DNA of 64,000 nt from Hyphomicrobiales bacterium (GCA_900473915.1 UCNG01000006.1:62001-126000), one strand, 5' to 3'; counted from the first letter of the stretch, positions 24,883 through 33,808 are shown. Notes: generated from the letters alone by a model not told the origin. A program made the numbers and translations.

Positions 24883-25027
24883 TAGAACGAAGAACATTTG
24901 GCTCGAATGTCGGCTAAAAAGTAATATTCGCATTTGTTTAATTTTCAGGGAAGCGCCTCCCCTCGGATGCTTCCTCCCTTTAATCTGTGCACCCATTCGC
25001 CCCTGCGCCCTCGCGCGGGGGCCTTTT
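24883..25027 (+). ncRNA. Candidate small RNA with anti-Shine-Dalgarno loop
   Basis: A possible promoter (TTGCAA at 24848, 17 bp, TATTTC at 24871) would start a transcript near 24883. It would contain a hairpin (GGAAGC 24949-24954 / GCTTCC 24969-24974) whose 14-base loop includes CCTCCCC, complementary to a ribosome-binding site, plus a second CCTCCC run. It ends in a 10-bp GC-rich hairpin with a CCUC loop and a T-run (24999-25027). C-rich loops of this kind are a hallmark of several alphaproteobacterial small RNAs. The ends are estimates. Confidence 0.4.
24999..25027 (+). terminator. Strong Rho-independent terminator with no upstream gene
   Basis: Ten-pair stem (GCCCCTGCGC / GCGCGGGGGC, one G-T pair), loop CCTC, followed by CTTTT. 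The nearest plus-strand stop is 330 bp upstream, so it probably ends a non-coding transcript. Confidence 0.65.
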
Positions 25028-25106
25028 CGCATATCTTGCGCGCAAGAGACCGCTAAAAAGAGCCTGCGTCGTACTCGGAGAAAGAAGTCTTCTTCGACTG
25101 TTTGGT

Positions 25107-25146
25107 GCATCGGCCCAAAAATCGATTCCGGTTTGCCGGCCGATGC
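25107..25146. repeat. Palindromic intergenic repeat
   Basis: GCATCGGCC (25107-25115) pairs with GGCCGATGC (25138-25146) around an ATCGATTCCGG core. This is the style of palindromic unit common between genes in Brucella/Ochrobactrum. Copy number in the genome cannot be seen from here. Confidence 0.5.
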
Positions 25147-25406
25147 TGCGAAGTCGATAAAAGGTTCCCGAGAGACCTCAGCGATTGTAGGTACACACCT
25201 TCCCGCTGATCGAGCAGCGCCTTTAATTGCCGCGCCATTTCCAGGACGATTATATCTCGGCACCATAAGACACTCTCTGAAAAATGGTTCGGCTTCGATA
25301 TCACCCCTCTGTGAGCGGGATTGAATACAAGCTTTCGCTTCGCCGGATTGATCCGACGAGCCTGTTGTGTTCTTACAAATCCTATTACCAGCACCGAGTA
25401 TCTCCC

Positions 25407-26807
25407 ATGACGTCCCGAAAAGCCTACCATGCCCAAGCCCTGAATTATGTCGAAAGCGGTCAACTGGCAGGCGACCTCGGGCGCCTGGTGGCCCGCCGCT
25501 CCATCAGCCAATCCGAAGGCACCCCAGATGCATTGCGCGCCTATCTGACAGACGACATCAGCCCGCTGCTTCGAGGCTATGGCTTCGATACGACGGTCTA
25601 CGATAATCCGCTGCCTGACGGTCCCCCGCTGATGATCGCCCGATATCTTGAGGACGCGGCTCTGCCAACCATCCTTGTTTACGGCCATGGGGATGTCTGC
25701 AACGGCGAAGCACATCGCTGGCGCGCGGGCCTGCATCCATTTGAGTTGGTGCAGGAAGATGACCGCCTCTACGGGCGCGGCACTGCTGACAACAAGATCC
25801 AGCATCTGATCAACATCACTGCCCTTGGCCTGCTGCTCAAGGCGAAGGGGAAGCTTGGATTCAATGTCAAGTTCATATTGGAAATGGGCGAGGAAACCGG
25901 CTCTCCCGGCTTGCGAGAGTTCCTTGAAATGAAGCGCGGCGAACTCGCGGCAGATGTATTGATCGCTTCCGATGGACCGCGCCTTTCACCTGCTATTCCA
26001 ACTGTTTTCATGGGTTCCCGCGGAGCGGTTGATATCGACTTTACGGTGCGGCTACGAGACGAGGATCATCATTCCGGCAACTTTGGCGGGCTTCTGGCCG
26101 ATCCCGGGATCATTCTGGCGCATGCTCTGGCAAGCATTACGGACAGCCGGGGCCAGATAAAAATTCCCGAGTGGCGTCCAGACAGCCTGTCGAACGAGGT
26201 ACGCGCTGCGTTGGCAGACCTACCCTATCGTCAGCATGATCCCGAATGGGGCGAAGAAGCCCTGACCCCTTCAGAACGGGTCTTTGGCTGGAATTCCTTC
26301 GCGGTTCTTGCCCTGTCTTCGGGAACGATCGATGCACCCCAATCGGCAATTTCAACAACGGCGCGAGCTGTCGGCCAGTTGCGTTTCGTGGTCGGAACGG
26401 ACATGGACGACATCGTGCCTGCTCTCAGACGTCATCTGGATGCACACGGCTTCAACAGGGTAGATGTCTCGTGCCGTGGCGAAGCATTCAAGGCGACGCG
26501 TTCCGCGCTCGATCACCCCTGGGTGACTTTTGTCTGCAGCTCAATTGCGCGAAGCATCGGACAACGACCGCATATTTTACCCAATCTGGCCGGCTCACTG
26601 CCAAATGACATGTTTACCGATATTCTTGGTTTGCCCACCATATGGGTGCCGCACAGTTATGCCGAATGCTGTCAGCACGGACCAAACGAACATGCGCTAC
26701 TCTCGATCGCGCGACAGGGCATGCAAATCATGACGGATTTGTTTCTCGATATCGGAGCCGCCACCGACACAGCCCGTATCGGCCCAGACGGTTTCCAAAC
26801 ATCGTAA
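25407..26807 (+). CDS. M20-family metallopeptidase
   Basis: A 466-residue zinc hydrolase of family M20 (dipeptidase/carboxypeptidase type). Metal ligands and catalytic residues appear in order: 'LVYGHGDVCNGE' (His), 'YGRGTADNKIQH' (bridging Asp), 'EMGEETGSPGLREF' (catalytic Glu and ligand Glu), 'IASDGPR' (Asp) and 'PHSYAECCQHGPNEH' near the end (His). The dimerisation insert lies in between. The start at 25407 (MTSRKAYHAQ) matches the usual family start; the open frame runs back to 25284. It is cytoplasmic and convergent with the peptide importer, so it probably cleaves the imported peptides. Confidence 0.85.
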   Translation: MTSRKAYHAQALNYVESGQLAGDLGRLVARRSISQSEGTPDALRAYLTDDISPLLRGYGFDTTVYDNPLPDGPPLMIARYLEDAALPTILVYGHGDVCNGEAHRWRAGLHPFELVQEDDRLYGRGTADNKIQHLINITALGLLLKAKGKLGFNVKFILEMGEETGSPGLREFLEMKRGELAADVLIASDGPRLSPAIPTVFMGSRGAVDIDFTVRLRDEDHHSGNFGGLLADPGIILAHALASITDSRGQIKIPEWRPDSLSNEVRAALADLPYRQHDPEWGEEALTPSERVFGWNSFAVLALSSGTIDAPQSAISTTARAVGQLRFVVGTDMDDIVPALRRHLDAHGFNRVDVSCRGEAFKATRSALDHPWVTFVCSSIARSIGQRPHILPNLAGSLPNDMFTDILGLPTIWVPHSYAECCQHGPNEHALLSIARQGMQIMTDLFLDIGAATDTARIGPDGFQTS

Positions 26808-26860
26808 TCATGAACCCTCATGGTTGCGATGTGAAACTTGCGTTCGACCCGGTGTGCTTG

Positions 26861-28546
26861 TCACCAGGCAAGCTTAGGCACCGCGTCCAACAGCATCCGC
26901 GTATATGGTTGCCGTGGCGCGGCGAATATATCAGAAACAGCGCCTTCCTCGACAATCTTGCCGTGGTGCATGACGACGACCCGGTCGCAAAGATGGCGCA
27001 CCACGGACAGATCATGGCTGATGAAAAGCAAAGTCAGGTTGAGGCTTTTCCGCAGTTCAAGCAGCAGGTTGATAACCTGCGCCTGAATCGAAACGTCAAG
27101 CGAAGCCACGGGTTCATCGCAAACGATCAGTTCCGGCTGCATTGCCAGCGCCCGTGCTATGGCGATGCGCTGTCGTTGCCCACCCGAAAACTGGTGAGGA
27201 TAACGGTCGGCCAATGAAGGATCGAAGGCAACCGATTTCAGCCAGCCATTGACGTAATCTCGTGCGTCTTTCTTGGTGCAAAACCCGTGGGCGATGGGTC
27301 CCTCGGCAACTGACTGGAATATGGTGCGGCGCGGATCGAGAGAGGCAAAGGGGTCCTGAAAGATCATTTGGACGGACGTCCCGATCTTGCGCTCATTCTC
27401 CCGTAGTTTGCGACCATCTACCTGAACATTTCCAGATGTGGGCGTGGAGATGCCGCATATGATGCGGCCCAGCGTCGACTTTCCCGAACCGGATTCGCCG
27501 ACAAGACCCAGCACTTCGCCGCGCGCAATCGTTAGATTTGCCGACTGGACTGCACGGACCGCGTGCGGCGGTTTCGCCAGACCGAGCCGCTGCGCGAAAC
27601 GGCCAAGCGAACCGACCGGCTTTTGGAAAACCATTGTGACATCCTTGGCGGTCACGAAGTTCGGATTGGGTTCGGCCGGCTTGCCGATCTTTGCTTGCGC
27701 GGCAGAAAAATGCCCAACGCTCTCGGTTGCGTTTGAGGTCAGGAGCTCTCCGGGTTGCTTTCGCGACGGCAGGGCGTCCAGCAGTCCCTTTGTGTAAGGA
27801 TGTTGGGGGGATCCCAGAACATCGGCAACATTCCCTTTCTCGACGATCTTGCCAAGCCGCATGACGGCAATTTTTTGCGAAATCGAGGCAATTGTCGCGA
27901 GATCATGGCTGATCCAGATCATCGAAATGCCGAGTTCGGCAACGAGGGCCTTAACCTCTTTCAGGATTTCAGCCTGTACAGACACGTCGAGCGCTGTCGT
28001 CGGTTCGTCTGCGATGACCAGTTTCGGCTTGTGAAGCAAAGCGATGGCAATCGCCACTCGCTGACGCATGCCGCCAGAAAATTCGTGCGGATACTGATCG
28101 ACCTTCTTTTCCGGCTCAACGATGCGCACGCGGGCCAGTGCTTCAACGGCTCTGCGGCGCACTTCCGCATCCGAGGCCTTTTCATGGGCACGGATCGCCA
28201 TGGCGATCTGGTCGATCACCTTGAGAACCGGATTGAGGGTCATCATCGGGTCTTGAAAGACCATCGAGATTTCCCGGCCACGCATGCGGCGCAACTGGCT
28301 TTCCGGCAGTCCGACCAGTTCCTTGCCTTCAAACCGGATGGAGCTGCCGGATTGAATTTTGCCCGGCTTGTCGATCAGTCCGATAAGCGAGAAGCCGGTG
28401 ATCGACTTGCCGGACCCGGATTCTCCCACCAAGCCGAGGATCTCGCCCCTGCCTAGCTCGAATGAAATGCCATCGACGGATTTCACTATGCCGCGGTCGG
28501 TCTCGAAATAGGTTCGCAGGTTATCGACATGTAACAGAGCGGTCAT
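26861..28546 (-). CDS. Peptide ABC transporter, double ATPase (DppD-DppF fusion type)
   Basis: A 561-residue protein with two complete ABC ATPase domains. First: Walker A 'GESGSGKSITG' (about residue 41), signature 'FSGGMRQRV', Walker B 'VIADEPTTALD'. Second: Walker A 'GESGSGKSTLG', signature 'FSGGQRQRI', Walker B 'IVCDEPVASLD'. Each is followed by the oligopeptide-binding-protein C-terminal extension ('PQHPYTKGLLDALP', 'PRQPYTRMLLDAVP'). It energises import through the two permeases encoded upstream; its ATG overlaps the permease stop by 4 bp. It is the last gene of the minus-strand unit, convergent with the M20 peptidase. Confidence 0.93.
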   Translation of the reverse strand: MTALLHVDNLRTYFETDRGIVKSVDGISFELGRGEILGLVGESGSGKSITGFSLIGLIDKPGKIQSGSSIRFEGKELVGLPESQLRRMRGREISMVFQDPMMTLNPVLKVIDQIAMAIRAHEKASDAEVRRRAVEALARVRIVEPEKKVDQYPHEFSGGMRQRVAIAIALLHKPKLVIADEPTTALDVSVQAEILKEVKALVAELGISMIWISHDLATIASISQKIAVMRLGKIVEKGNVADVLGSPQHPYTKGLLDALPSRKQPGELLTSNATESVGHFSAAQAKIGKPAEPNPNFVTAKDVTMVFQKPVGSLGRFAQRLGLAKPPHAVRAVQSANLTIARGEVLGLVGESGSGKSTLGRIICGISTPTSGNVQVDGRKLRENERKIGTSVQMIFQDPFASLDPRRTIFQSVAEGPIAHGFCTKKDARDYVNGWLKSVAFDPSLADRYPHQFSGGQRQRIAIARALAMQPELIVCDEPVASLDVSIQAQVINLLLELRKSLNLTLLFISHDLSVVRHLCDRVVVMHHGKIVEEGAVSDIFAAPRQPYTRMLLDAVPKLAW

Positions 28547-29457
28547 TTGCGCAACCTCGGGTTCAATATATCCCTGATCTGGTCGCCCATGAGATTGATG
28601 GCCATGATCAGAACGATTAGTGCAACGCCCGGATAAATGGAAATCCAGTAGCGGCCTGACAGAAGATATTGGAAGCCGTTGGCGATCAGCATGCCCAGGG
28701 ATGGTTCCGTCGGAGGAAGGCCAACGCCGAGGAACGAGAGCGTTGCTTCAAGCGAGATGGCTGACGCGACCTGCACAGTCGCAACGACAATAAGCGGCGG
28801 CAGGGAGTTGGGCAGGATATGTCTTGTCACCACGTGCCAGCCGCTCATTGGCACCGAAAGCGCGGCCTGCACGTAATCCTTCTGCCGTTCCGCAGAGGCA
28901 GCGCCGTGTGCAGTGCGCACGAAATAGGCATATTGGGCGAAGACGAGGGCCAGAATAAGCTGCCATTTCCCCTGCCCGAGCACAGCCGCGACCACGAAAG
29001 CCAAAAGGATCGCGGGAAACGACAATTGCACATCGACAAGACGCATGATGAACGTCTCTGTCCTTCCGCCAAGATAGGCAGCAAAGCAGCCGACAACCGC
29101 GCCAAGGCTGAACGCGATAGCGCCTGCGATCAGCCCCATTTCGAGCGATATGCGCAAGCCGTAGATAATAGCGGACAACAGGTCGCGTCCCTGGCTGTCC
29201 GAACCGAGCAGATAGTGCATGCCGCCAGCGCCCACATAACCCGGAGGACGGCGCGCATCGCGCAGCACCAGCGACTTGAGGTCGTAGGGATCTTGCGGCG
29301 TAATCCACGGTGCGAATATGGCCAGCAATGCAATGATGGTGACCACCGCCAGCGCGATAACCGCCACCTTGTTTCTTGAAAAAGCCCGCCAGAACTCCCT
29401 CACAGGAGATGTGCCGACTGTTGCAGCGATGGGTTGAGTTGATACTGTTTCAGTCAT
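28543..29457 (-). CDS. Peptide ABC transporter permease (DppC type)
   Basis: A 304-residue inner-membrane protein with an N-terminal membrane segment ('VAVIALAVVTIIALLAIFAP'), a periplasmic region ('LLGSDSQGRDLLSAIIYG') and the BPD transmembrane domain ending in the EAA-type loop 'EATLSFLGVGLPPTEPSLGM'. This is the DppC/OppC pattern. The start at 29457 (MTETVSTQ) fits; the frame reaches further up into the next gene. The gene begins immediately after the DppB-type permease stop and overlaps the ATPase gene. Confidence 0.92.
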   Translation of the reverse strand: MTETVSTQPIAATVGTSPVREFWRAFSRNKVAVIALAVVTIIALLAIFAPWITPQDPYDLKSLVLRDARRPPGYVGAGGMHYLLGSDSQGRDLLSAIIYGLRISLEMGLIAGAIAFSLGAVVGCFAAYLGGRTETFIMRLVDVQLSFPAILLAFVVAAVLGQGKWQLILALVFAQYAYFVRTAHGAASAERQKDYVQAALSVPMSGWHVVTRHILPNSLPPLIVVATVQVASAISLEATLSFLGVGLPPTEPSLGMLIANGFQYLLSGRYWISIYPGVALIVLIMAINLMGDQIRDILNPRLRK

Positions 29458-29458
29458 C

Positions 29459-30430
29459 TCAGCGACCTTTCTGGCGCAGACGCGGATCAAGGGCTGCATA
29501 AGCCAGATCGACGCACAGGTTGATGACGACAAAAAGTATGGCAACCATCATCAGATAGGCGACCATGACAGGGCGATCGAGCGACGCGATGGAGTCGACG
29601 ATGAGCTTTCCAAGTCCCGGCCAATTGAAAATGGTTTCCGTGACGAGAGCAAATGCAAGCGTCGAGCCGAGTTCCAGACCGAACACCGTAACGAGCGGAA
29701 TGGAGATCAGTTTCAAGACATGCCGGCGCAGAATTACATGTTCAGGGATGCCAGCGGCGCGGGCAAATTTAATCGTGTCGGTGGTCATGATTTCACGGGT
29801 GCCCGCTGCTGCCAGGCGGCACATCATCGCCATCTTGAACAATGCCAGATTGAAAACCGGCAGCAGGAGATGCGACCAGCCATCCCGGGTCAGAAACGAA
29901 AACGGAATTCCGAAAATATCGGCGGCCGCTCCCCGGCCGCCAGCGGGCAGCAGACCGAGCTGAACCGCAAACACCATGATCAGCATCAATCCGATCCAGA
30001 AGGTGGGCACGGAAAAGCCGAGTATAGAGCCGGCCATGATCAGCTTTGAAACAATGCCGTCCGGTTTGTAGCCAGCATAAACGCCTAAAGGAATGCCGAT
30101 CAGGGAGGCCAGCAAAACGGCGATAACGGCAAGTTCCAGCGTGGCGGGCAGCCGCTGGGCAATCAATTCGCTGACCGGCATGTTGAACACGAATGATCTG
30201 CCGAAATCTCCGCTGACGGTCTTGGCGACGAAGTCGGCATATTGTTTCCAGAGCGGTTGATTGAGACCATATTCCTCGATAACCCGCTGGCGGATTTCGT
30301 GCGTCACATCCGGCGAGATAAGCACGTCAATGGGATTGCCGATGACGTAAACGCCAATGAACACGAGAAGGGACATGACTACCAGGACGATGAGCGCCTG
30401 TCCTGACCTGCGCAGAATGAATGAGGCCAT
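29459..30430 (-). CDS. Peptide ABC transporter permease (DppB type)
   Basis: A 323-residue inner-membrane protein of the DppB/OppB type: 'ILRRSGQALIVLVVMSLLVF' at the start, the periplasmic 'RQRVIEEYGLNQPLWKQYAD', and the cytoplasmic loop 'LVTETIFNWPGLGKLIVDSI'. It pairs with the DppC-type permease, whose gene starts one base beyond its stop. The gene is separated from the upstream creatininase gene by 213 bp that hold a palindromic repeat, so it may have its own promoter. Confidence 0.92.
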   Translation of the reverse strand: MASFILRRSGQALIVLVVMSLLVFIGVYVIGNPIDVLISPDVTHEIRQRVIEEYGLNQPLWKQYADFVAKTVSGDFGRSFVFNMPVSELIAQRLPATLELAVIAVLLASLIGIPLGVYAGYKPDGIVSKLIMAGSILGFSVPTFWIGLMLIMVFAVQLGLLPAGGRGAAADIFGIPFSFLTRDGWSHLLLPVFNLALFKMAMMCRLAAAGTREIMTTDTIKFARAAGIPEHVILRRHVLKLISIPLVTVFGLELGSTLAFALVTETIFNWPGLGKLIVDSIASLDRPVMVAYLMMVAILFVVINLCVDLAYAALDPRLRQKGR

Positions 30431-30444
30431 TGGCTTTTCTCTGG

Positions 30445-30605
30445 TTAGAGCATTTCCCGCAAAAGTGCGAAGCGGCTTTGCGTAGGATAATGCGAGAACA
30501 AATAGTCAGACCGGTTCCGGCGATTTCGTGGTGACCGGAACCGATCTGCCGCACCGGCTCAAAATCGGGATCGATTTTGGAAAGCCGATGCATGGGTTTA
30601 AAACT
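30445..30605. repeat. Palindromic intergenic repeat block
   Basis: Starts TTAGAGCATTTCCCGCAAAA, a sequence style found between genes in many rhizobia and brucellae. It contains an inverted repeat GGTTCCGG (30513-30520) / CCGGAACC (30535-30542) with a 14-base loop and an ATCGGGATCGATTTT segment. It separates the creatininase gene from the transporter genes and could act as a processing or attenuation site. Confidence 0.5.
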
Positions 30606-30643
30606 GGAACGACATTCGTGCACCCAGATGGACGTATGGCGCC

Positions 30644-31345
30644 CTAATGCCAGTCATGCTCGATCTCGTGGCGGGTTTCCTCAACAGCCACTTTCCAGAT
30701 TTCCATCATGTCCTGATCGGGCCGCTGAAAGACGCCGTGATAGTTGCCCTCTGCAATGCGTTCGCGCTTTCTGCCTGCATCGACCCGCGCGGACGCGGCA
30801 AAATCGATGCGCTCCTTCTTGAAATTGGGGATCGGCGCACCTTCCAGACGGGTCCACGGAAAGTTTTCCATCCAGCTGGCATGGCTGGCGGCAGGGTCTA
30901 TCTCCAACACTTTTGCCATGGTTTTCGGAGCGCGCCACCAGTCATGAAGCTTGACCGAACTATCCCGATGGCTGTTCATCCATTCCGAAAGGAGCGGGTT
31001 GATCGGCGTATTGCCGCCATGGCCATTAACGATCAGGATGCGGCGGAAACCTGCATGGTAAACGCTGTTCAGAATATCCTCGATCACATTGATGTAGGTC
31101 CGTAGCGTCAACGTAATTGTACCGGGGAAATCAGCGAAGCCGGAGGCCATCCCATAGGGCAGGCAAGGAAACACCGGCACGCCTGTTGGTTCGGTTGCCT
31201 CCACCGCGACCCGTTCAGCCAGAATCATATCAGTCGCAAGGCTCAGATAGGCGTGTTGCTCGACGGACCCGATCGGGATCACACAGCGATCATCCTCCTT
31301 CACACGTGCTTCGACCTGCGACCAATGCATGTCCTGAATACGCAT
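30644..31345 (-). CDS. Creatininase-family amidohydrolase
   Basis: A 233-residue member of the creatininase family (creatininase, MftE, formamide-hydrolysing Fapy enzymes). Metal-site motifs are 'PIGSVEQHAYLSLATDMI' (Glu, His, Asp) and 'IVNGHGGN', with 'FPGTITLTLRTYINV' between. The usual EQHGxHLP is here EQHAYLSL, so the glycine and second His of that motif are changed, which may alter metal binding or substrate. AGGAGA precedes ATG 31345; the frame continues to 31501. It is first in the minus-strand unit with the importer and divergent from the MarR gene. It probably opens a cyclic amide or trims an imported compound. Confidence 0.8.
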   Translation of the reverse strand: MRIQDMHWSQVEARVKEDDRCVIPIGSVEQHAYLSLATDMILAERVAVEATEPTGVPVFPCLPYGMASGFADFPGTITLTLRTYINVIEDILNSVYHAGFRRILIVNGHGGNTPINPLLSEWMNSHRDSSVKLHDWWRAPKTMAKVLEIDPAASHASWMENFPWTRLEGAPIPNFKKERIDFAASARVDAGRKRERIAEGNYHGVFQRPDQDMMEIWKVAVEETRHEIEHDWH

Positions 31346-31468
31346 TTTCGTCTCCTGCAATTTTCCGATTGGCAACCAGTGCGCGCTTACCCCTTGAGAA
31401 GAAGCTGAACGACGGCGTCCCCATATTTTAATTTTTAATTCGGTTCCATTAGGAACAAAAAAATAGAG

Positions 31469-31496
31469 TTGACGCAAGATTATTTTTAAATATCGT
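31469..31496 (+). promoter_or_regulatory. Candidate promoter of the MarR gene
   Basis: TTGACG (31469-31474), 16 bp, TATCGT (31491-31496). The MarR-type palindrome overlaps its downstream edge, as expected for self-repression. Confidence 0.45.
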
Positions 31497-31517
31497 TCCA
31501 AATAGTACTAATTGGAA
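31496..31517. promoter_or_regulatory. MarR-type operator palindrome
   Basis: A 22-bp near-perfect palindrome centred at 31506/31507: left half TTCCAAATAGT, right half ACTAATTGGAA, 10 of 11 positions pair. A smaller perfect one, GTTCC-ATTA-GGAAC, lies at 31443-31456. Both lie between the divergent creatininase and marR-type genes and share TTCCA/TGGAA-like ends. Confidence 0.6.
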
Positions 31518-31536
31518 AATCTTCGAGGATTTGCCG

Positions 31537-32115
31537 ATGGACGATCTGTTGCGTACAGCCCTTTATGAAGGGCGTGCCGGGAGGGAGGAGCCGGGGCTGT
31601 CGAGCCTTTCGGAAGGTGACCCCCTTTATCCCAAGCTTTGGCGAAATCCGTGCTGGCTTTCCTTCCGATTGAACTATCTGGCGTTGCGGTTCAACAATCC
31701 TGTCTACGGATTGATCCAGCAGCAGCTCGGCCTGTTGCGCCCGGAATTTGTTGTGCTCTGGTCGCTTTACCTGAGCGACGAACTGACCCTGACCGAAGTC
31801 GTGCGCTCGTCCGGCTTTCCGAAAAATACGTTGAGCCGCGCCGTGAACAAGCTGGACACGCTGGGTATGATCAGCCGCGATCTCGACCCCATTGATCAGC
31901 GCCGCGTTGCATTAAGGCTGACAGAAAAAGGGCGCTCCGCCGTTGAAGCTGTCGAGGGCCGGATGATGGATCACGAGCGGATCATGCTCGAATGCCTGTC
32001 ACCCGCCGAACGTTTAAACCTGTCCGAAATTCTGACCAAGCTGGTGGTGGCCTCTGAAAACTGGCCGCAACAGCTCGCTGCCGATTCAGAAGCGGCCGAG
32101 GGCGAAGATAACTGA
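31537..32115 (+). CDS. MarR-family transcriptional regulator
   Basis: A 192-residue winged-helix regulator: 'PEFVVLWSLYLSDELTLTEV' , recognition helix 'SSGFPKNTLSRAVNKLDTLG' and wing 'RDLDPIDQRRVALRLTEKGR'. It has an N-terminal extension of about 45 residues over a typical MarR. GAGG lies eight bases before ATG 31537; TTG at 31531 is less likely. It is divergent from the creatininase-importer unit and just upstream of the solute-binding protein gene. The operator at 31496-31517 suggests it controls both directions in response to a transported ligand. Confidence 0.88.
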   Translation: MDDLLRTALYEGRAGREEPGLSSLSEGDPLYPKLWRNPCWLSFRLNYLALRFNNPVYGLIQQQLGLLRPEFVVLWSLYLSDELTLTEVVRSSGFPKNTLSRAVNKLDTLGMISRDLDPIDQRRVALRLTEKGRSAVEAVEGRMMDHERIMLECLSPAERLNLSEILTKLVVASENWPQQLAADSEAAEGEDN

Positions 32116-32198
32116 GAAAGCCTGTACCGACCGATAAGGGTAGGCCCGCTGGCCGCGGATTTTACTGATGATCAATACAATGAGAAAAGGGGAATAGG

Positions 32199-33776
32199 AT
32201 GACCATTCGCGCGATATTCAACACCGCCTTGCTGGCATCAACACTGATGATGCCGCTGTCTGCGATGGCAGCCGATCTCGTCATTGCGACGAAATCCGGG
32301 CCAGCTTCGATGGACCCGCATTTTACGGCAACCTCCGCGAACGCCGAAGCGACCAAGCATGTCTTCGACACGCTTTTGAAATCAGGCAACAAGCTTGAAG
32401 TGGAGCCATCACTGGCGGTGAGCTGGAAGCCAGTCGATGAGACGACGTGGGAATTCAAGCTGCGTGAAGGTGTCAAATTCCATGATGGTTCGGATTTCAC
32501 CGCCGAGGACGTCAAGTTCTCGATTGAGCGCATTCCCAATGTGACAGGGCCAAATCCTTCCACCATTTATGTTCGCCGGGTGAAGGGTGTGGAAGTGGTT
32601 GATCCGCTGACTGTCCGTGTGACCACAGTTGGATCCGCGCCGACTTTGCCAAATGATTTCGTGCGTCTGTTTATTGTTTCCCACAAGGCTGCGGCAGATT
32701 ATTCGACCAAGGAAACGGCTGCCGACGGCTTCAATTCAGGCAAGGCTACAATCGGTACCGGCCCTTACAAGTTTGTCAAATGGGCTCCCACGCAGGATCT
32801 GGTGCTGGAAAAGTTCGACGGTTATTGGGGTGGCGCCCAGCCGTGGGACCAGGTGGTGCGCAAGGAAATTCCAAATGATGCCGCCCGCGTCGCCCAGCTG
32901 AAGGCCGGGCAGGTTGACCTGATATCCAAGGTCCCCTCGACCGATCTTGCGGCATTGGAATCCGATCCGAAGCTGGAAGTCGTGAAGGACGAGTCCGTCT
33001 ATATTCCCTATCTGGAGTTCGATTTCCGCAAGGAAACGCCAATGGTCTGGGACAAGTCCGGCAAGAAACTGGAAAAGAATCCGTTCCTCGACCCGCGCGT
33101 GCGTGAGGCATTCGATCTGGCCATTGATCGCCAGACAATCACGGAAGTCGCGCTGGAAGGCATGGGCTCGGTTCCGACGCAAATGGTGGCTTCCAATATC
33201 TTTGGCTACAACAAGGATATCGCTCCGGCTGCATATGACGTCGAGAAGGCTGCCAAGTTGATGGCAGATGCCGGTTATCCTGACGGTTTCAAGGTGTCGC
33301 TGAACTATGCCAATGACCGTATGCCGATGGAACTGGGCCCGACAATTGCCCAGTTGTTGGCCGCGATCAATGTTCAGGTCGATGTCAGCGGCGTTCCTGC
33401 GGCCGTGTTCAATCCGGCCAAGACGCGTGGAGATTATTCCCTTTACATGGCCTCCTGGGGCACGCTGACGGGTGAATCCAACTACATGCTTTCTTCACTG
33501 ATGCATACCAATGATCCGGAAAAATCACTGGGCGCTTTCAACACGCGTGGATATTCTAACCCGGAAATGGACAAACTGATTGAAGATGCTGGCAGTGAAA
33601 TGGACGAGGCCAAGCGCGGTGCTCTCCTTGAAAAGGCCAATCTGCTTGTTTCGACAGACAGGCCGGACCTGCCGCTCGCCGTGAACATGTCGGCATGGGG
33701 CGTGAAAAAGGACAAGATTTCCTATACGCCACGCTCCGATGAAGACACTTTGGCGATGGACATCAAGCCGAAATAA
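32199..33776 (+). CDS. Peptide ABC transporter substrate-binding protein (family 5)
   Basis: A 525-residue periplasmic protein: signal peptide cut after 'PLSAMA' (about residue 24), then the family-5 solute-binding pattern: 'SLAVSWKPVDETTWEFKLRE', 'GVKFHDGSDFTAEDVKFSIE', 'GTGPYKFVKW' and 'DPRVREAFDLAIDRQTITEV'. It should deliver a peptide or similar cationic/amide ligand to the DppB/DppC permeases on the other side of the regulator. GGGGAATAG precedes the start. Gene order (binding protein separated from permeases by regulator and amidohydrolase) is unusual but coherent. Confidence 0.92.
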   Translation: MTIRAIFNTALLASTLMMPLSAMAADLVIATKSGPASMDPHFTATSANAEATKHVFDTLLKSGNKLEVEPSLAVSWKPVDETTWEFKLREGVKFHDGSDFTAEDVKFSIERIPNVTGPNPSTIYVRRVKGVEVVDPLTVRVTTVGSAPTLPNDFVRLFIVSHKAAADYSTKETAADGFNSGKATIGTGPYKFVKWAPTQDLVLEKFDGYWGGAQPWDQVVRKEIPNDAARVAQLKAGQVDLISKVPSTDLAALESDPKLEVVKDESVYIPYLEFDFRKETPMVWDKSGKKLEKNPFLDPRVREAFDLAIDRQTITEVALEGMGSVPTQMVASNIFGYNKDIAPAAYDVEKAAKLMADAGYPDGFKVSLNYANDRMPMELGPTIAQLLAAINVQVDVSGVPAAVFNPAKTRGDYSLYMASWGTLTGESNYMLSSLMHTNDPEKSLGAFNTRGYSNPEMDKLIEDAGSEMDEAKRGALLEKANLLVSTDRPDLPLAVNMSAWGVKKDKISYTPRSDEDTLAMDIKPK

Positions 33777-33790
33777 GAACAATCTCTGCT

Positions 33791-33808
33791 GGCGGCTTAA
33801 GGGCCGCC
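33791..33808 (+). terminator. Hairpin after the binding-protein gene
   Basis: GGCGGC / GCCGCC stem with a 6-base loop, 14 bp after the stop at 33776. The T-run is weak (CTGCTTTCATT). Confidence 0.5.

Larger units (their letters stand above)
24673..25406. other. Non-coding region after the stress island
   Basis: About 730 bp with no convincing protein gene. It holds a candidate small RNA (24883-25027) with a strong terminator, and a palindromic repeat (25107-25146). The open frames here look random. Confidence 0.6.

Noticed and set aside
24863-25324. A 153-codon open frame downstream of the receiver gene
   Set aside because: It runs through the strong terminator and the palindromic repeat, and the protein looks random.
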